Part shown: piece by piece, positions 37,565-48,469 of the stretch
Numbering within the stretch: the first letter of the stretch is position 1
Layout of the letters: each line of letters starts with the position of its first letter
Assembly: GCA_016617855.1 (NCBI GenBank)
Contig: JAECUM010091481.1
Coordinates: forward strand, 1 to 64,000
Direction: 5' to 3'
DNA from: Megalonaias nervosa
Lineage: Eukaryota > Mollusca > Bivalvia > Unionida > Unionidae
Length of the DNA stretch: 64,000 nucleotides
Notes under the pieces: generated by a model
What the model saw: the letters and a program-made list of their open reading frames with translations, nothing else
Told to the model about the DNA's origin: nothing
Databases searched by the model: none
Position numbers and translations under genes: made by a program

Positions 37565-38140
37565 TTACTTCGTTTGAGGTGTCACTTCTTCTGGGGCACA
37601 TCCTATGTTACGATGGTGATATTGGTTGTAAGCTTTTACTAAATGTGGTAGCACGTTGATGTATTTGAGAGTATGTTGATATGTAACGTATTTCCACATG
37701 AGTTTTTGAAAAGTTCTTTTAAAACGTTGCACGATACTAGCTTTCGTCTCAGGATTTTCAGTGCTTAAAAGATTAATGTGTCTTTTTAAAATTCTTTTTG
37801 AAAAGCTTGATTCAGAAATTCGGCGCCTTTGTCTGTTTGCCATCGTAGAGGGTGTCGACCACTTTGTTTCAAGCATTAATTTAGAAGCCAATGGAACTAC
37901 CTAGCTGATTCTAAAAACACACGAATGACACAAAACACATAATTGTGACTTCAATTGTACGAAGCTAAATGTGAAATAATCTGCTAAACCTGCTTGCGAT
38001 TCATAATCGATTCCTTCTAATTTAGCTTGACTTCTGGAAACATTTCGTTGAATGGGTTTGTGTAACGTGTACGTCGATTCTTCGTGTAACCATTGCCTTA
38101 CATCTTGCAGACGTAAAATTTTAAGCTTGGCTTCGGCAGA
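37565..38140 (-). pseudogene. Integrase relic of a second Polinton-type element
   Basis: Minus-strand frame 37891-37565 contains 'ETKASIVQRFKRTFQKLMW' and 'YINVLPHLVKAYNQYHHRNI', the C-terminal half of the DDE-type integrase core found in Polinton/Maverick elements and in relatives such as the transposon-derived family F54H12.3; the third catalytic acidic residue (usually Glu before RFNRT) is Gln here. About 38120-37985, in another frame, encodes 'VRQWLHEESTYTLHKPIQR', the typical N-terminal region. The middle of the core is lost or scrambled. It differs in sequence from the integrase at 56.6 kb. Confidence 0.75.
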
Positions 38141-39040
38141 GCAGGCGGGAGGAGCAAGATTTTAGTAGATGCTAGCTAAAAGTGTCTCCTTGGGGTTTGT
38201 TGTTGCTGCTGCTCAGTAAGTAAACCAACTGCCGATGCTCTTTTGTTCGTGTGGTATTTTTCTGGATTTCAATGTTTGACTTGTCCGACGAGCAATAGGA
38301 GATGCTCGTGCATGGGTGATCGGATTTTGTCTGACTCATTGTTTGCTTTTTTCTTTTCTTTTCTGCTGACAAGGATGTGGAGATAAACGTTTTGATCCAA
38401 TCACTTCAGGATGCAGGTGTCAACTTGGGTATTCTAGTAAGTGAAACACCTCTTGGAAATTTTCTCCTAGATCTACTATCCCCGGGACTGCATCGAACAG
38501 TTGAAGTCCTTGCAATAAATTGTCCTAGCGTTGCGATTTTGCCGTTTCTGAAAAAAAATAGGTTGGATTTATTAATTAATTCTTATTTTAAGTGTCACAT
38601 CTCGGTGAGCTTAGGATCAGGACGTAAATATGCTAATCGTTGTTCCAACTAGGTATTTAGTTCCACCCATTGCTTGTAAGGGATTAAAATTAATTTTCGT
38701 CCTTCCATACGCTCCAAAGGTACAAGTGTAATGTCTCTCCAAGATAGTGTGTCATTTTTAAGTTCTTGCCAACCCTCCTCTTTAGAGTGGGTCATATTGG
38801 CATGGGTAGAAAAACTCCTCGTTGAGGGAGCTTTGTTTCTTTTGTCGAATTGGGATTTTCTTTTTCGCCATTTGTCCAAGAAGGTAACAATATCGTCCTA
38901 ATTGCTGTTTCTGTCTCTGGGTCATATGAACCTTTCTTTTCGAAACGTTCAAATAACATTAACACGATGTATCTATGATTCGTTTGACGCTGTTTGAATA
39001 ATTTGAGTACTGGATTTAATAAGTACTGACAAAACATCCA
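38141..39040 (-). pseudogene. Probable remnants of the same old element, unrecognised
   Basis: Minus-strand frames 39037-38792, 38879-38649 and 38372-38172 run in the direction of the integrase relic and upstream of it. 'GRKLILIPYKQWVELNT' near 38690-38649 resembles the short gene often seen ahead of such integrases, but this is only an impression. A plus-strand frame (38377-38652) is probably incidental. Confidence 0.35.
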
Positions 39041-39604
39041 AATGTTTAACTAAACGATGAGGGAAATACTATCTTACATTTTTTAATGGTCTCCTCGGTA
39101 GATGGTGTAATCTTTAATATCCTTGTTTGGGAAAACAGAAGGAAATCTTGTTCAACACACTTTTTTTTAATACTAGAATTCGTATCCACTGTTGGTCGGG
39201 ACGTCGTAAAAACTTTATTTAAGGTATTGCTGGTGTTCTCATCGGACTAAATAGTGCCAGTTCTTGTTTCGACAAATCCTGTACACTTTGTAACATGCAT
39301 ATTATATCTTATAGTTGATAGTAGTGATTTTCCTACATATTTATCACTTTATATCCTTGACTGCGTCGTTGGTTTGCTTAGTCGTACAATTCTTCAGTGA
39401 TAGTGAATTGTGAGAAAGGATTTTCAGGTATCGTTGGGGAAGGGCATCCGTCAAATAAACATCCTTGAAATTCGTACACTATATGTGGGTTTTCTAAGTC
39501 CCAGCCATTCACAGAACAAGATCCAATTTTCATTTTTCTCCAACGCCGTTTCTAGCATGTTGACAATGTCAGATACAAATTGATAACATGTTTAGACAGT
39601 CAAC

Positions 39605-40042
39605 AAACTGACTTGTCAGATACTGATTGATACCATGTCTAGAGCGTTGACACAATGACAATGTCAGATACTGATTGATACAATGTCTAGAGTGTTGACA
39701 CAATGACAATGTCAGATACTGACTGATACCATGTCTAGAGTGTTGACACAATGACCATATCAGATACTGATTGATACCATATCTAGAGTGTTGACACAAT
39801 GATAATGTCAGATACTGATTGATACCATGTCTAGAGTGTTGACACAATGACCATGTCAGATACTGATTGATACAATGTCTAGAGTGCTGACACAATGACA
39901 GTGTCAGATACTGACTGATACCATGTCTAGAGTGTTGACACGATGACCATATCAGATACTGATTGATACCATGTCTAGGGAGTTGACACAATGACAACGT
40001 CAGATACTGATTAATACCGTCTTGTTCTGGGTCGTCATACAT
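39605..40042. repeat. 48-bp satellite, about nine units
   Basis: Unit anchor 'tgtcaga' at 39614, 39662 and 39710 gives a period of exactly 48 bp, continuing to about 40010. The units contain 'tactgattgataccatgtct' and 'agagtgttgacacaatgac' and differ by a few substitutions. Because 48 is 16 codons, the minus strand stays open for 157 codons (40042-39569) as a 16-residue repeat of the form HSRHGINQYLTLSLCQ. No signal peptide or known family is seen, so it is annotated as satellite rather than gene. Confidence 0.93.
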
Positions 40043-40671
40043 GTGTTAAAAAAAAACTAGATGCAAACGGAAGACTTAGACTTAGAAGGAACATGAAATT
40101 TGAACTCTTAAATTTCACAGTGCATGTCTAGGCCCTCTTTCAAAATTTTCTGGAAGTCACTTTTTGCGTAGCTCCAATGTGAAAATAATCTTCATGCGCT
40201 ACAAAACGACATTTCTTCTTCGTGGATCTTGACTCTGTCGGTATCATGACGGTAGATGGGCCAATCATTTCCTCCTCAAAATCACTAGCGTGAACTTATG
40301 ACAAAATATCTCTGATTGTATGTGGCGACACCTGAAGTCGTCATCTCTTAGCTTCTGATTTCATCTGGGAAGGATGTGATCTTTTTATGATCATTGTTGA
40401 TTTAAGCAATTTACCTCTCTGTCTGACTATCTGTCTCTCTCCAAGCTAGACAGACTCATCATGTGAAACCAATGGATACATTTTTAACATTACATCTTGT
40501 CCCCACAAATTTCATCTTGGCTGCCTGATGTTAAATTTCCGTTCGGATCTATAATCGTTTACTCTTTTTAACAAAGAATTCTTGTTTGGGCCTAAATCAC
40601 CGTACCTATACTACGAAAAGGTGACATTCACAGACGAGGAGAAAACTCACGAAGAAAAGACACGGAAAAAG
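40043..40671. other. Non-coding stretch, no gene recognised
   Basis: No protein-like frame. The phrase 'acatcttgtccccacaaatttcatc' near 40491-40515 is the inverted counterpart of 'atgaaatttatggggacaagatgt' near 36750, so the 36.7-40.6 kb block may be bounded by related repeats. Confidence 0.45.
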
Positions 40672-41110
40672 TGTTACGACTCTATGGTCATAAATTAAGT
40701 AACAGAAAGAAACAAAAAACCGACAAGTTTTGTAAAACTTAACAAATAATTAAATTATCAAACTTATAAAATGAAAATATAGCAGGAACTTAACACTATT
40801 ATGAACTGAATCAAATGATCCTAAAAGTTCTATTCAAATCCAAAAGAATCGAATGTTCCAAATGAATTTCAGATTCTCGAATGCTACGTATCACGTATAC
40901 CCCATGTGACAGACCTTACTACTTAATCTATTATTTCACAATACCTATTCACGTAAACTAACCCATCCAATCGGAAATAACTGATTTCTTCTAAGAACCC
41001 ACCTGACCCCACCAGCCAATGAGAAATTACCCCAAACTTGTCAGCATATTTTATTATTAGAAACTTCACAATCATTTATAGATCCTATGCAATCTACAGT
41101 CACTGTAACA
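40672..41110. repeat. LTR-like dispersed repeat, copy 2
   Basis: Starts TGTTACGACT, contains 'acaagttttgtaaaacttaacaaataat' shared with 29249-29275, and could end at 'cactgtaaca' (41101-41110), giving TG...CA ends. The flanking pentamers do not match, so LTR identity is not proven. Confidence 0.45.
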
Positions 41111-42602
41111 TTTTAAAATAGAATCTATACCTGTGTACAAAATTAGCTGTGTAATATCTTCTGCACAGACTATCACTACTATTTACAGTGATGAACAAAA
41201 ATTACACATAATATAGATACAGTCATGTACCAAGAGTTACAAAAATATAGATATACATAACAAAAGTTAGTATACAAAACATAATGTGGCGTCTGCAAAT
41301 CAAACTATAGCACTGAATAAGAGCAATGTAAACATGTATCACTTACCGGTCAGAGGCCAAGTAAAACACAAAGTGAAAAATTGGAATAAAATTCCCTCAA
41401 AGAAAAACTGGATACCATTCAGCTTTACAGAAAGATGAATAAGAGAAAATTGGTAAAATCAAATTGATTATAGGTGGCATAAAGACGTAATTACATAGTA
41501 TCCCGTGTGATTGACTTATATTGGGATACTATTTTTGGAAGTCTATACGACATATAAGCGGGGAAGAAGAATTTTCGTCTTTCCGGGATGTCTGCATTCT
41601 GGAGGTAACGCAAGTTATTGTCCTAACGTTAGTGTTGTCGTATAATGTACTTGATGGAGAATATTTGATTTACTTAAAGGAAAAGTCCGTCTTGCATTTT
41701 ATTTCTCATACACAGTATGGAGGAAGGCATGTTTTATATAGTCTCCATACCAGAATGGAAAATATTATTGTATTTCTACTAAATAAATCCACTGAAGGTA
41801 CCATATTGTTAATGTCAGTGTCGGTCGTCATCAGAAACTGCCAGTGACAACAGAAAGTAGGTTTGTGTTTACACCGTCGATACCTACTTTAAAGTTAATG
41901 CTTACATTTCTTATCTGCCAAAGAAAACGTGCTATTTACTTCTTAATCCGATATTTCTGATGATGAAATTCAGCAGTAACAGATGATATTAATTTTCGGT
42001 CCAGATAAATAATGATTTATTTGTTTTCAAGTGTCGAAAACATTCACATTCTGTTCTGAATAGACTCCTTATGCATGTACTCGTAACTCACTTGTAGCAT
42101 CGTAACACCGGTATGTAACGTTATGGATAGCATAAATATATGTCAGGATGTACTCATAGCAGAACATGTGTACTTAGGGGTTGTTTCATAATATATATCA
42201 GCTATGAGTGAAGTTTGTTTCAGAAATGGATTCGCTTGCCTTGAACCCTGTTAGATTTGTATACTGTGGTTGTAACAAAACATTTCCACAGTGAAAATGT
42301 TCTATCGATGCCCACCACCCCTTCTTTAGCTGATAAAAAGACTCCAAGTTCATTATATGTTCAAGAGTATAGCATATTACTGAGGATAAGGAATTGTCTC
42401 TAGAATGAATAATTTAAGCTACGTACGGATGTTTATTGGCCATTTACTATAAATCTAATAGCAATAATTACATTACCTACAATTTATAAAGCTTATAAAC
42501 TCGTTTGCATCATGCCTACTGTACTGTAAATAAAGCTATTTATGCGAGTTAGGAAACAACAACAGTAATAATAATAATAATAATAATTATTATTATTTTA
42601 TA

Positions 42603-42605
<3 letters not shown>
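41111..42605. other. Mostly non-coding; one unrecognised 108-codon frame
   Basis: The plus-strand frame at 41521-41847 starts within AT-rich DNA and shows no domain. Nothing else was noted before the (AAT)n and (AT)n arrays at 42560-42694. Confidence 0.5.

Positions 42606-42694
<89 letters not shown>
42606..42694. repeat. (AT)n microsatellite, about 89 bp
   Basis: Uninterrupted AT repeat. Confidence 0.96.
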
Positions 42695-42695
<1 letters not shown>

Positions 42696-42699
42696 TGGT

Positions 42700-43080
42700 C
42701 GATTGTGCACTATTCATGTTTGATTGTAAAAGATTGCATTAAATTGCGGTAGATCGTACTGGATTGTGGTATACTGGTGTATTGTTGCCTTTAAACGCTT
42801 GTTAGTAGTAGACTCTGGAAGGTTGTTGTGGATCATGGTAGATTGTGGTAGGTTGCAGTGGATTGTGGTAAACTGTGGTATATACACTGGCCGATTGTGG
42901 TTATTTTCAAGCTTAATTGTAGAAGACTGAGGTTGACTGATGTATTTTCTAAGTCTATTGTAATAGATTGCAGTAGATTGTGGTAGTTTGTGGTAGATGG
43001 TAGCTGATTGTGGCAGATTGTTGTAGTGGATTGTGGTAGATGGTAGTTGATTGTGGTAGACTGTGGTAAATCGTGTTGCC
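42700..43080. repeat. Degenerate GT-rich minisatellite
   Basis: Short units such as 'attgtggtagattg' and 'tggtagtttgtggtagatgg' recur with about 10-20-bp spacing over some 360 bp. The minus-strand 123-codon frame is Thr/Tyr/Asn/His-rich repeat translation, not a gene. Confidence 0.85.
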
Positions 43081-43096
43081 GGCAAATAAATATGTA

Positions 43097-43099
<3 letters not shown>

Positions 43100-43147
<48 letters not shown>

Positions 43148-43452
43148 GGATTTTTAACGTAGCTTTAACAACTTTTCAGTCATATCGCTACGATGTTTGC
43201 AGTGTTGCAGTTTATAGTGATATCTAGCACTGGGGCATCATGCCGCAGACATGTAGCATGATGTCCCACCGAGTCACATTATCCTAACACCAGGCCGACC
43301 AGTCCTAACACTAACCTCTTAATGCTGAGCGCCAAGCGAGGTAGCTGTTAGTACCATTTTTGTAAGTCTTTGGTATGACTCGGCCGGGGATCGAACCCAC
43401 GACCTCCCGCATCCAAGGCGGACGCTCTAACCACTAGGCCACCGGAGCGGTC
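43100..43452 (-). mobile_element. SINE A, intact, 11-bp target duplication
   Basis: (GT)n tail from 43100 to 43144, conserved body, then B box and head ending 'caccggagcggtc'. The 11-mer aatatgtaatg lies at 43089-43099 and 43453-43463. Together with the copy at 13991 it defines the 5' end of the family as GACCGCTCCGGTGG and shows that the simple-repeat tail belongs to the inserted unit. Confidence 0.96.
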
Positions 43453-43636
43453 AATATGTAATGGTATTCGTGTTCTAAATCATCACCTCATTCACTCAAT
43501 GGATTATGTCTCAAATGTTTAGAATATATATCATTTCGTAAATCACTACAGTTATTTCTAATATCAGTATACCGACTAGATAATTTCCTGTTACCAACGA
43601 AAAAAAAAACCGGGTAGTCACTTGTGTTGTCGTAGT

Positions 43637-44065
43637 CTATATTTTATTTCTGAAGATAGAATAGTTACTTTCACTTTTTACTGAATCCGTGAGTGAGATC
43701 CAGACATGAATAGATGAGTGCAGGAATGAGTTTCTGCTTATTTCGAGTCTAGCATTAATGCGATTAAAAATATTCGCAGTTCTATGAATATACATGTTTG
43801 TCTCACCAACCAGTGGTGTAAGAATGTAAGCAGGATAAGAAGGAGAGAATTTATGAAATCTTCGCCTATCCGCCATGGTAGACCAACCAGTTTCTTTATA
43901 AATTTTATGACACAAGAGACTTTTAGTAAGCCCAGCTGCTGCTACTAATTGTAATTTTTCTAATTTGAGAGAGTTTTCGGCCGAACAACCATCCCATACA
44001 ACATCAACGTATTCTAGAAAGGGGCGGATGTACGTAATATATATCCTTCTAACGCCTTTCGGCAA
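43637..44065 (-). pseudogene. LINE 2 C-terminal domain
   Basis: The 142-codon frame holds 'YITYIRPFLEYVDVVWDGC', 'KLEKLQLVAAAGLTK' and 'RRRFHKF', the standard sequence following the RT core in CR1/Jockey-like LINEs, and finishes with 'SFLHSSIHVWISLTDSV', where the family reads N.L...V. It is the best-preserved part of this element. Confidence 0.85.
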
Positions 44066-45751
44066 AATATATATTTAAGTGTTTTCATGGCGGCTATCAT
44101 TTTTGAGGTCGACAAAAATATGTTAATCAGCATGTTTGTTCCAGTTTCCTAGACTTCTAAAAGTTACGCAAAGATGTTTGTTGAACTCAATAAATGAAAT
44201 GATTTAGTTTTAGAATTTTAGTTCAGGGAAAACCGGCTCTAGATTACGCGAGAATAACATTGTCTCAGGTTTGGTTGGATTAAAGTCAACTAACCATTGC
44301 CTTGAATATTCGTCAACCGTTTTGCAAATCTTGATGGATACGCCGTTGACCTATCATCAGAAAAGGGTCTCGTTGCACTCAAGAAGTCAACGCCTATATC
44401 GTTAATATACACATTAAATAATAACGGACCAAAACAGAGCCCTGTGACACGCCAGCCGCAACATACAAGCTATTTGTTTCGGCACTATTCACAAAAAAAC
44501 TGCTTGAAGTCTATTCGATACGTAGTCAGAGAACTGCTTGAAGTCTATTCAGTAGGTAGTCAGAGAGCCAGTCAATAAGAGCTATCAATGCGATAGCACT
44601 TTAAGTTACGTATTAAACCGTTATGCCAAACCCGTTCAAATGCTCTAAAGACATCGCAAAAGACCATACACGTCATTCTTGTTACCAAGTGCAGTACATA
44701 TACTATGGTACACATCTATGAGATAAACACTGTAGAATTGGTAGGAACCCCCCACCCCTATTGATATTTAAAAAAAAAAAGATCATTTGAGTGTAGGTGG
44801 TTATAGAGATGCCTAAAAATAATTCTTTCCATAATCTTCCCAACACAACTTAATAATGACATGGGCCTGTAATTTGAAGGATCAGTGGTACATCCCTTTT
44901 TATACACAGGCATTACTTAACGTGGTTTTCCATAAAGATGGGAACACTTTTGTGGCAAGGGACATATTGAATAGGACAAAGAGTGGTTTTCACTATGGGT
45001 GCGATGGTTCCTTGAGCATATGTTGACTTATTTTATCCACGCCACATGCTTTGTTGGTAAGTATGTTGGTTACGTCATAAACGTCTTGTTATTGTTAGTA
45101 ATGTATTCGTTAATTTGTTATTAGTTTTTAAGCGCATACCCGTACCCGCAAGATTGATATTGGTGTCACCAACTTTCGATGTAGCAGCACAAAAAAGACA
45201 TTGTGCTTTTACTATATCTGAAAATGCTACATCTAGCGAACCATTTGCATTAATGTTCCTTAATGGAGGTATTGATTTTGAAAACTTTTCCTTGACAAAG
45301 TGGCGCACAAGTTTCCAATAATCTTTCGAGTTTAAATCACAAGAATCAGTATTCTCCAAATTACTAATACATTTTTCCTTTGTTCTTGACTTTGTTATCT
45401 GATTTTTTTTATATTTTCCAAAATGACTTGAGTTATTACCATTAATAACTACGATTTCTTTCATGCGGTCGCGCATCCTGCTTGTTCTGTTTATTGTGTT
45501 ATCGTACCAGCGTTTGTCCCTCATCCGAACTGTTACCGTAGGCGACATGGTATACAATTTTTATCAAACTGACTATATGACGAAGCAAAGTTGCAACTAC
45601 ATCATTTACATCCCCACAAGCTCCTAACTTAATTGTTCAGTCTATACCTCCTATAAGGTTCTTAAATGTTTGGAAATCCGCTTTATTTTTAAAACCATAC
45701 TTCTCTCTGGTGGTATATTCATAATGCAGTCAAGTACTTAAGGCCTTGTGA

Positions 45752-46024
45752 TCACATATTTGCATCAGCAGAGATAATTCCTGACTGAAGAACATCTATG
45801 GTTAGAGATATAATAATGGTTTCTATCAGAGCTGCAGAGGTATCTGTCACTCTGGTTATTACATTTTGAATGTTATTCAGCATTAACACCTTTCTGAGAT
45901 CCCCGAATTCAGCACTGAGTAGGTCCTCGTTTAGATCACCCATGATTATAATATTATCACAGACACTGACGCCCCCGCTCAGTGTTGAAGTCTGACGATG
46001 AAGATTGGGGACAGTGGATTCCAT
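45752..46024 (-). pseudogene. LINE 2 endonuclease, C-terminal part
   Basis: Contains 'DNIIIMGDLNEDLLS', the GDxNxD active-site motif of APE-type LINE endonucleases, then 'ALIETIIIS', equivalent to the (T)LIDxIL segment. The N-terminal half of the domain is absent and the following SDH region is out of frame. Confidence 0.8.
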
Positions 46025-46060
46025 GTAATGGGTGTTTTACACCTTTTAAAGATATTTTTT

Positions 46061-47346
46061 AATAACGGCTAATATTAGGATTTCATTCATGCAAACTCTG
46101 GTACTTTGATAAAAAAAATATCGTGTGAGCTAAAACAGGAAACTAATATTTATAAAAGGGACATCTGTATTATTGAAGAATATGTAAAATTTTAGAAAAA
46201 AATATTGGTTGGTATTATCCATAACATTTATACAGTATTTAATTCCTATTAAATATTACACAAAATTTAATTTCAACACAACAATTCTATAGAGAGACTA
46301 TTATACTATTGCCAATGGTTTATTATGATTCCATAATGAGCTTAATAAGCTATTATCACTTTTTATGTTCCTATTTCCATTCAAACTGCATATTTGGATA
46401 ATAATTCCTCATAGCTACAAATATTGTGATTAAAAAACATTGCTGCATCTAAGTAAACCTAAACAAACTATTATTAAAGCCAATGATAAGCCGTCTCTGT
46501 ATACATCAGGTAAAATTTGACCACAGGCTGCACAGTGCATGATATCAAAATTCGATTGAAATAATTTAATCAGGCTGGCTGCTCACTAGAATACACAGAA
46601 TTCAGGTAATACTGATTATCAAACAGCGGTGCAATCACTTAGATAGCGGAGGAAAACTGCAGCAAATCGAGCAAATAAGATTTATAAAAAATGAAAACTC
46701 GAATTATATTGATAGCTTAATTACACTTTCTTCAGGCTTCTAATTCGAGTTTGTAGCTGTGTGCAGAAAAATTTTGTTATTCCCTTTTCGTACATAATTG
46801 TCAATTTGCTGCCTTATTTACTGAACAGATTTAAATGTTTTAGTACAAGTCTATATAATGTGTCTTGTTATAATTAATTTTTTCAATCAATACATTCAGA
46901 CATCTTGAAACAGTAGCTCCTGACTCTTTCATACAGCCTTACTATGGAATCTGATCCTAATATGCATTTCTTCTTCAAGTGCGCTGGTTTACAAAGGTAA
47001 TGTTACCCCAAAAAAATTTAAAAAAAGAGAAGAATGAAAAAAAGAAAATGAACAGTGCATCTTGAATGACATCCAAGTGAACACGCTAATATTCCATCGA
47101 CCGTAAGAATGTGAATACTGCTGGGTGTTTAAATGCTGTTCAAAATAGAAAACTGAAATGAGTATCTTTTCCCACCGAACTTTTTTGCCTTGAGAGTGAC
47201 GATGAGTAAATAATCAACTGTCACTTACTTATTTATGTATTTATTTATTGTTTCCGTTTTATTTATTAAAAAAATGCGAAAAAAGCGAGATATCTTCTTT
47301 CCTTTGTCGACGTCAATTGTTCTTGTTTAATAGTTCTGACAAGGTT
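46061..47346. other. AT-rich non-coding stretch left of the Polinton
   Basis: No protein-like frame and no clear repeat. It ends at the palindrome proposed as the Polinton's left terminus. Confidence 0.5.
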
Positions 47347-47535
47347 AGTAGTATAAGTAATTTGAGGTTTCTATTTCAGAGACCCCCTACCCCCCCCAAA
47401 AAAACGTTATACGTTAACATTTTTGTCAGCAGCCTTTTTTAGCTTAAAATGATGACTTTCATATTTCTGACAAAAAATATGTTTTGTCGGGGTAGGGGGT
47501 CTCTGAGATAGAAACACTCAATTACTTATACTACT
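47347..47535. repeat. 189-bp imperfect palindrome, candidate left terminus
   Basis: The left arm starts agtagtataagtaatttgag (47347) and runs through 'tttcagagaccccctacccc'. The right arm ends 'attacttatactact' (47535) and is its reverse complement with few differences ('ggggtagggggtctctgaga'). Pairing extends further inward ('ttttgtcag' with 'ctgacaaaa'), leaving a loop of about 40 nt. Polinton ends commonly begin AGTAGT, which fits 47347, but the flanking hexamers (aaggtt, attaca) do not match, and a stand-alone foldback element remains possible. Confidence 0.7.
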
Positions 47536-47606
47536 ATTACACTCTAGAAATTATTTTTATAGTTTTAGACAAAACTTCATATTAAACAAATGAAATATTA
47601 TATATA

Positions 47607-47900
47607 ATGTCCTTCTGTCATCCAATCCGACATGTTGGATTTGATCTGACAAACAGATTTTGTAAGAGATTTAATTCGATTAGAGCAGCCTCAGGTTATA
47701 CTGGTATAAAATCTAAAATAATAAGCGATTGTATTAAAAAAGTTGGATATCATATATCGCCAAAATATGGATCAGTTTGGTTATTCGCGGCTGAAAATGA
47801 TGTGAGAATAGCGGGTTGGGCAGATGATGTGATGACATTTATTGATAATATGGTTGATATTTTATTTGATAACGATATTTCTAAAGCTATACAAAATTAA
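47607..47900 (+). CDS. Unknown small Polinton protein, 97 aa
   Basis: ATG start 70 bp beyond the terminal palindrome. The sequence is basic in its first half ('RFCKRFNSIRAASGY', 'KSKIISDCIKKVGY') and acidic in its second ('NMVDILFDNDISK'). No known domain. It is the outermost gene on the left and converges with the minus-strand gene at 48340-47897, their ends overlapping by four bases. Reading frame and codon use fit the rest of the element, which supports it being real. Function unknown. Confidence 0.55.
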   Translation: MSFCHPIRHVGFDLTNRFCKRFNSIRAASGYTGIKSKIISDCIKKVGYHISPKYGSVWLFAAENDVRIAGWADDVMTFIDNMVDILFDNDISKAIQN

Positions 47901-48340
47901 ACATCTACTGTTGTAACCCATATTTTATTATAATCTTTTTCATATCTGCTAACTCTCATTGGCAGAATATCTGTTAACATACTGTCAATGATACGAAACT
48001 CTCGTATTAAATCGTCCATATCATATTTTATACCCCGCAAGTAAGATCGAATCTGATCAAGTAATTTTTTATAGGTGATACTTGCTGTTTTGCAAGCATT
48101 TTTTTTAGTCGCGAGTCGAGGCTCAATTTTTTTACACGCTGTTGCAAGAGAAACGCCGACACCAGATATTATTAACAAAAACGGGTTTAATGATGCGCCA
48201 CTTGAAATTATACCAGAGCTGGTCATGATCAGAGGTAAATATGATATTACTCGAAGTATTTTGGTATAGTATTTGGAACATTTTTTTATACACCAAACTT
48301 TTTTATGATAATATTTATAATATTGTATTAAGGCGTCCAC
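47897..48340 (-). CDS. Two-helix membrane protein, 147 aa
   Basis: Residues about 29-66 form a pair of hydrophobic segments ('ILRVISYLPLIMTSSGIIS', 'NPFLLIISGVGVSLATAC'), followed by a helical, charged C-terminus ('ASITYKKLLDQIRSYLRG'). Two membrane helices followed by a cytoplasmic helix resemble in layout the SLATT-type small membrane proteins, but this is topology only. It lies downstream of the fibre-like gene on the same strand. The start codon is uncertain because AT-rich upstream sequence contains no other obvious ATG. Confidence 0.6.
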   Translation of the reverse strand: MDALIQYYKYYHKKVWCIKKCSKYYTKILRVISYLPLIMTSSGIISSGASLNPFLLIISGVGVSLATACKKIEPRLATKKNACKTASITYKKLLDQIRSYLRGIKYDMDDLIREFRIIDSMLTDILPMRVSRYEKDYNKIWVTTVDV

Positions 48341-48469
48341 ATCTTGTTTTGGAATGTTTTCTGAAATATGATTAAAATCGACTATATTTTTTTTTCATTA
48401 TATAATATTTGTTTACAATAATGCCAATCCCTGGGTTTGATTTATTATACTGTCATCTAAGTGATTAAT

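Larger units (their letters stand above)
43637..46060 (-). mobile_element. Dead CR1/Jockey-style LINE (LINE 2), 5'-truncated
   Basis: Minus-strand order: end of an endonuclease (46024-45752), linker (45557-45075), broken reverse transcriptase (about 45000-44200) and C-terminal domain (44065-43637). RT fragments are recognisable in shifting frames: a GSVLGPLLF-type motif B near 44430, 'QWLVDFNPTKPETM' near 44300-44260, and a degenerate FSDD in place of the family YADD near 44370. The N-terminal endonuclease half and any ORF1 are missing. Confidence 0.88.

Noticed and set aside
40672..41110. Definite LTR retrotransposon solo LTR
   Set aside because: TG...CA ends are possible, but the 5-bp flanks do not match and no gag-pol remnants were found nearby; kept only as a tentative repeat.
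42714..43085. 123-codon Thr/Tyr/Asn-rich minus-strand frame
   Set aside because: Translation of a degenerate GT-rich minisatellite.
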